A stretch of DNA of 5,342 nt, from NCBI GenBank assembly GCA_016840125.1, contig JAEOSY010000261.1:1-5342 (forward strand). Direction: 5' to 3'. The notes under the pieces were generated by a model, which saw nothing but the letters and a program-made list of their open reading frames with translations, was not told the DNA's origin and made no database searches. Made by a program: the position numbers and the translations under genes. The DNA comes from Candidatus Helarchaeota archaeon. Its GTDB lineage: Archaea; Asgardarchaeota; Lokiarchaeia; Helarchaeales; HEL-GB-A. Of this stretch, positions 4,781 to 5,342 are shown piece after piece; the stretch's first letter is position 1, and the number at the start of each line of letters is the position of its first letter.

Positions 4781-4789
4781 TATATTTTA
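4781..4789 (-). promoter_or_regulatory. TATA-like promoter of the zinc-ribbon membrane protein gene
   Basis: TAAAATATA on the - strand in the gap between the Cys-rich small gene and this gene. The predicted start, about 25 nt downstream (near 4760), lies between the ribosome site of the first ATG and that ATG itself. Confidence 0.35.
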
Positions 4790-4819
4790 CAGTGTGAATT
4801 TTTCTAATTGTTGTGTTTT

Positions 4820-4975
4820 TTATGGAACATCACACAAACATAGTCCACATGAGGGCCCCATCCAGCAGATTAACTGTTCTTTTCCAGTAATATCTTTAAT
4901 ATGCTTTTGTTCTCTTGTTTCTAAAGGATAAGATTCAGTACACCCGCAATCTTGACAGATTTTGGTAGTTTTCAT
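4820..4975 (-). CDS. 51-residue cysteine-rich protein with twin CX2CXC motifs
   Basis: The frame from ATG (4973-4975) to TAA (4820-4822) encodes 51 residues. Seven are Cys: C7, C10 and C12 in CQDCGC; C37 in LICWMG; and C43, C46 and C48 in CGLCLC. The two ends thus carry the same CX2CXC arrangement, separated by a charged, helix-friendly middle (ETREQKHIKDITGKEQ). This spacing fits a zinc-binding fold or a small metallothionein-like protein holding one or two Zn(II) or Cu(I) ions; I do not recognise a named family. The start overlaps the stop of the upstream 93-codon frame as ATGA, suggesting translational coupling, and a short AGGT lies seven nt before it. The zinc-ribbon membrane protein and the HMA protein follow on the same strand, which supports a metal-handling role. 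Seven Cys codons in so short a frame are unlikely by chance in such AT-rich DNA. Confidence 0.7.
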   Translation of the reverse strand: MKTTKICQDCGCTESYPLETREQKHIKDITGKEQLICWMGPSCGLCLCDVP

Positions 4976-5253
4976 CGAATTAACCTGTGATGTGAATGTA
5001 TTTCATGTTTTGATCCAGGAGGAAATAGGACGATTTTTCTTATGGAATTACTTATTAAAAATTTAAAGTGGGTTTTACCAAAAAAAAGCAGATAAGAGTT
5101 CAATAAATGAGGTAAAATCCTTGTCCCTCTTGGAACTCTTTTTATTAACATTATTTTTTCCATTTTTTCTTGGTAAACAATATACATCATTAACGTATCG
5201 AACATTAAAAGGAACTGTAGGCTAAACAGCATAAAATTACCAAAAATTCCCAT
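4972..5253 (-). CDS. Possible 93-residue protein with N-terminal hydrophobic segment and His-rich tail
   Basis: An open frame from ATG at 5253 to TGA at 4972. Residues 4-27 are hydrophobic and Met/Phe-rich (FGNFMLFSLQFLLMFDTLMMY), possibly one membrane helix. A basic middle follows (KRVPRGTRILPHLLNSYLLFFGK, about 38-60), then KIVLFPPGSKHEIHSHHRLIR at the end with H83, H86, H88 and H89, a plausible metal-binding cluster. It is joined to the Cys-rich gene by a 4-nt ATGA overlap. A TATA-like box lies at 5291-5298, giving a leader of about 15 nt with no Shine-Dalgarno sequence. The family is not recognised. The composition (rich in Phe, Leu, Ile and Lys) is also what an AT-rich random frame gives, so the ORF may be fortuitous and the region may only be a leader for the Cys-rich gene. 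Confidence 0.35.
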   Translation of the reverse strand: MGIFGNFMLFSLQFLLMFDTLMMYIVYQEKMEKIMLIKRVPRGTRILPHLLNSYLLFFGKTHFKFLISNSIRKIVLFPPGSKHEIHSHHRLIR

Positions 5254-5282
5254 TTTTAACTGATTACGTTAATAAAGATATT

Positions 5283-5293
5283 TTAAGGATTAA
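5283..5293. promoter_or_regulatory. Candidate operator: 11-bp motif shared with the palindrome before the HMA gene
   Basis: TTAAGGATTAA (TTAATCCTTAA on the coding strand) is itself an inverted repeat, TTAA-GGA-TTAA. It partly overlaps the TATA-like box at 5291-5298 and lies before the predicted start, a typical place for a repressor site. The same 11 bp form the core of the palindrome at 4280-4298. Confidence 0.35.
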
Positions 5294-5298
5294 TATAT
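5291..5298 (-). promoter_or_regulatory. TATA-like promoter at the head of the metal-handling cluster
   Basis: ATATATTA on the - strand, preceded by CGGG. The predicted start is near 5268-5270, about 15 nt before the ATG at 5253. It is the best candidate for a promoter driving the Cys-rich, zinc-ribbon and HMA genes together. Confidence 0.4.
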
Positions 5299-5318
5299 CC
5301 CGATCTCGGGCTTTTTTT
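5299..5318 (+). terminator. Hairpin plus T7, terminator-like, on the + strand
   Basis: CCCG-ATCT-CGGG is followed by C and seven T, the form of an intrinsic terminator for + strand transcripts. No + strand gene is visible just to its left, so it may stop antisense or read-through RNA, or be incidental. It also lies immediately upstream of the cluster promoter on the other strand. Confidence 0.35.
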
Positions 5319-5342
5319 AGACTTCGCAGGCTTTTAACATGA

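Noticed and set aside
4734..4931. 65-codon + strand frame with several Cys
   Set aside because: Antisense to the Cys-rich small gene and the start of the zinc-ribbon gene; low-complexity Phe/Val/Ser sequence and no ribosome site.
1..5342. tRNA, rRNA, CRISPR array, insertion sequence
   Set aside because: No T-loop-like GGTTCGAATCC motif, no regularly spaced repeats, and no transposase-like frame or terminal inverted repeats were found by reading both strands.

Overview
The window is AT-rich (by eye about one third G+C) and looks archaeal. TATA-like boxes sit about 25 nt before likely transcription starts, one regulator has an archaeal-type winged-helix fold, and the first gene encodes an LVIVD-repeat surface protein with a Ser/Thr-rich stalk and a PGF-CTERM-like tail. 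Several starts carry strong Shine-Dalgarno sequences (AAGGAGG, GGAGG). Together with the protein flavour this fits an Asgard (Heimdallarchaeia-like) or related euryarchaeal genome. That placement is inference; no rRNA or marker gene is present.

Layout, left to right. (1) 1-353 (+): the 3' end of an LVIVD-repeat surface protein, followed by a T-rich likely terminator. (2) 354-778: mostly non-coding, but with what looks like a decayed, frameshifted remnant of an isoprenylcysteine methyltransferase (ICMT)-like membrane enzyme on the + strand. (3) 779-1766 (-): a two-gene unit, a four-helix membrane protein followed by a small winged-helix DNA-binding protein with a TTG start. (4) 1767-2111: no long gene, but a dense set of signals: a 24-codon ORF behind a near-perfect ribosome-binding site, a 21-bp palindrome, a promoter-proximal 9-bp direct repeat and a repeated 11-mer. 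(5) 2112-3225 (-): a HEAT-repeat protein and a two-helix mini membrane protein, each with its own promoter. (6) 3372-3717 (-): the C-terminal remnant of an extended short-chain dehydrogenase/epimerase, out of frame with the good ribosome-binding site in front of it. (7) 3764-5253 (-): a probable metal-handling cluster.

The metal-handling cluster, in transcription order, is an uncertain 93-residue protein ending in a His-rich tail; a 51-residue protein with seven cysteines in twin CX2CXC motifs, joined to it by an ATGA overlap; a two-helix membrane protein with a C-terminal zinc ribbon; and a tandem HMA-type protein in which only the second domain keeps CxxC. An 11-bp motif (TTAATCCTTAA on the coding strand) lies next to the TATA box at the head of the cluster and again, inside a 19-bp palindrome, before the HMA gene, so a shared operator is possible. 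A soft-metal (copper, zinc or similar) trafficking or detoxification role is inference from ligand-rich motifs and clustering.

Two decayed genes (ICMT-like and epimerase) within 3 kb suggest a region of gene turnover. I found no tRNA, rRNA, CRISPR array or insertion sequence.
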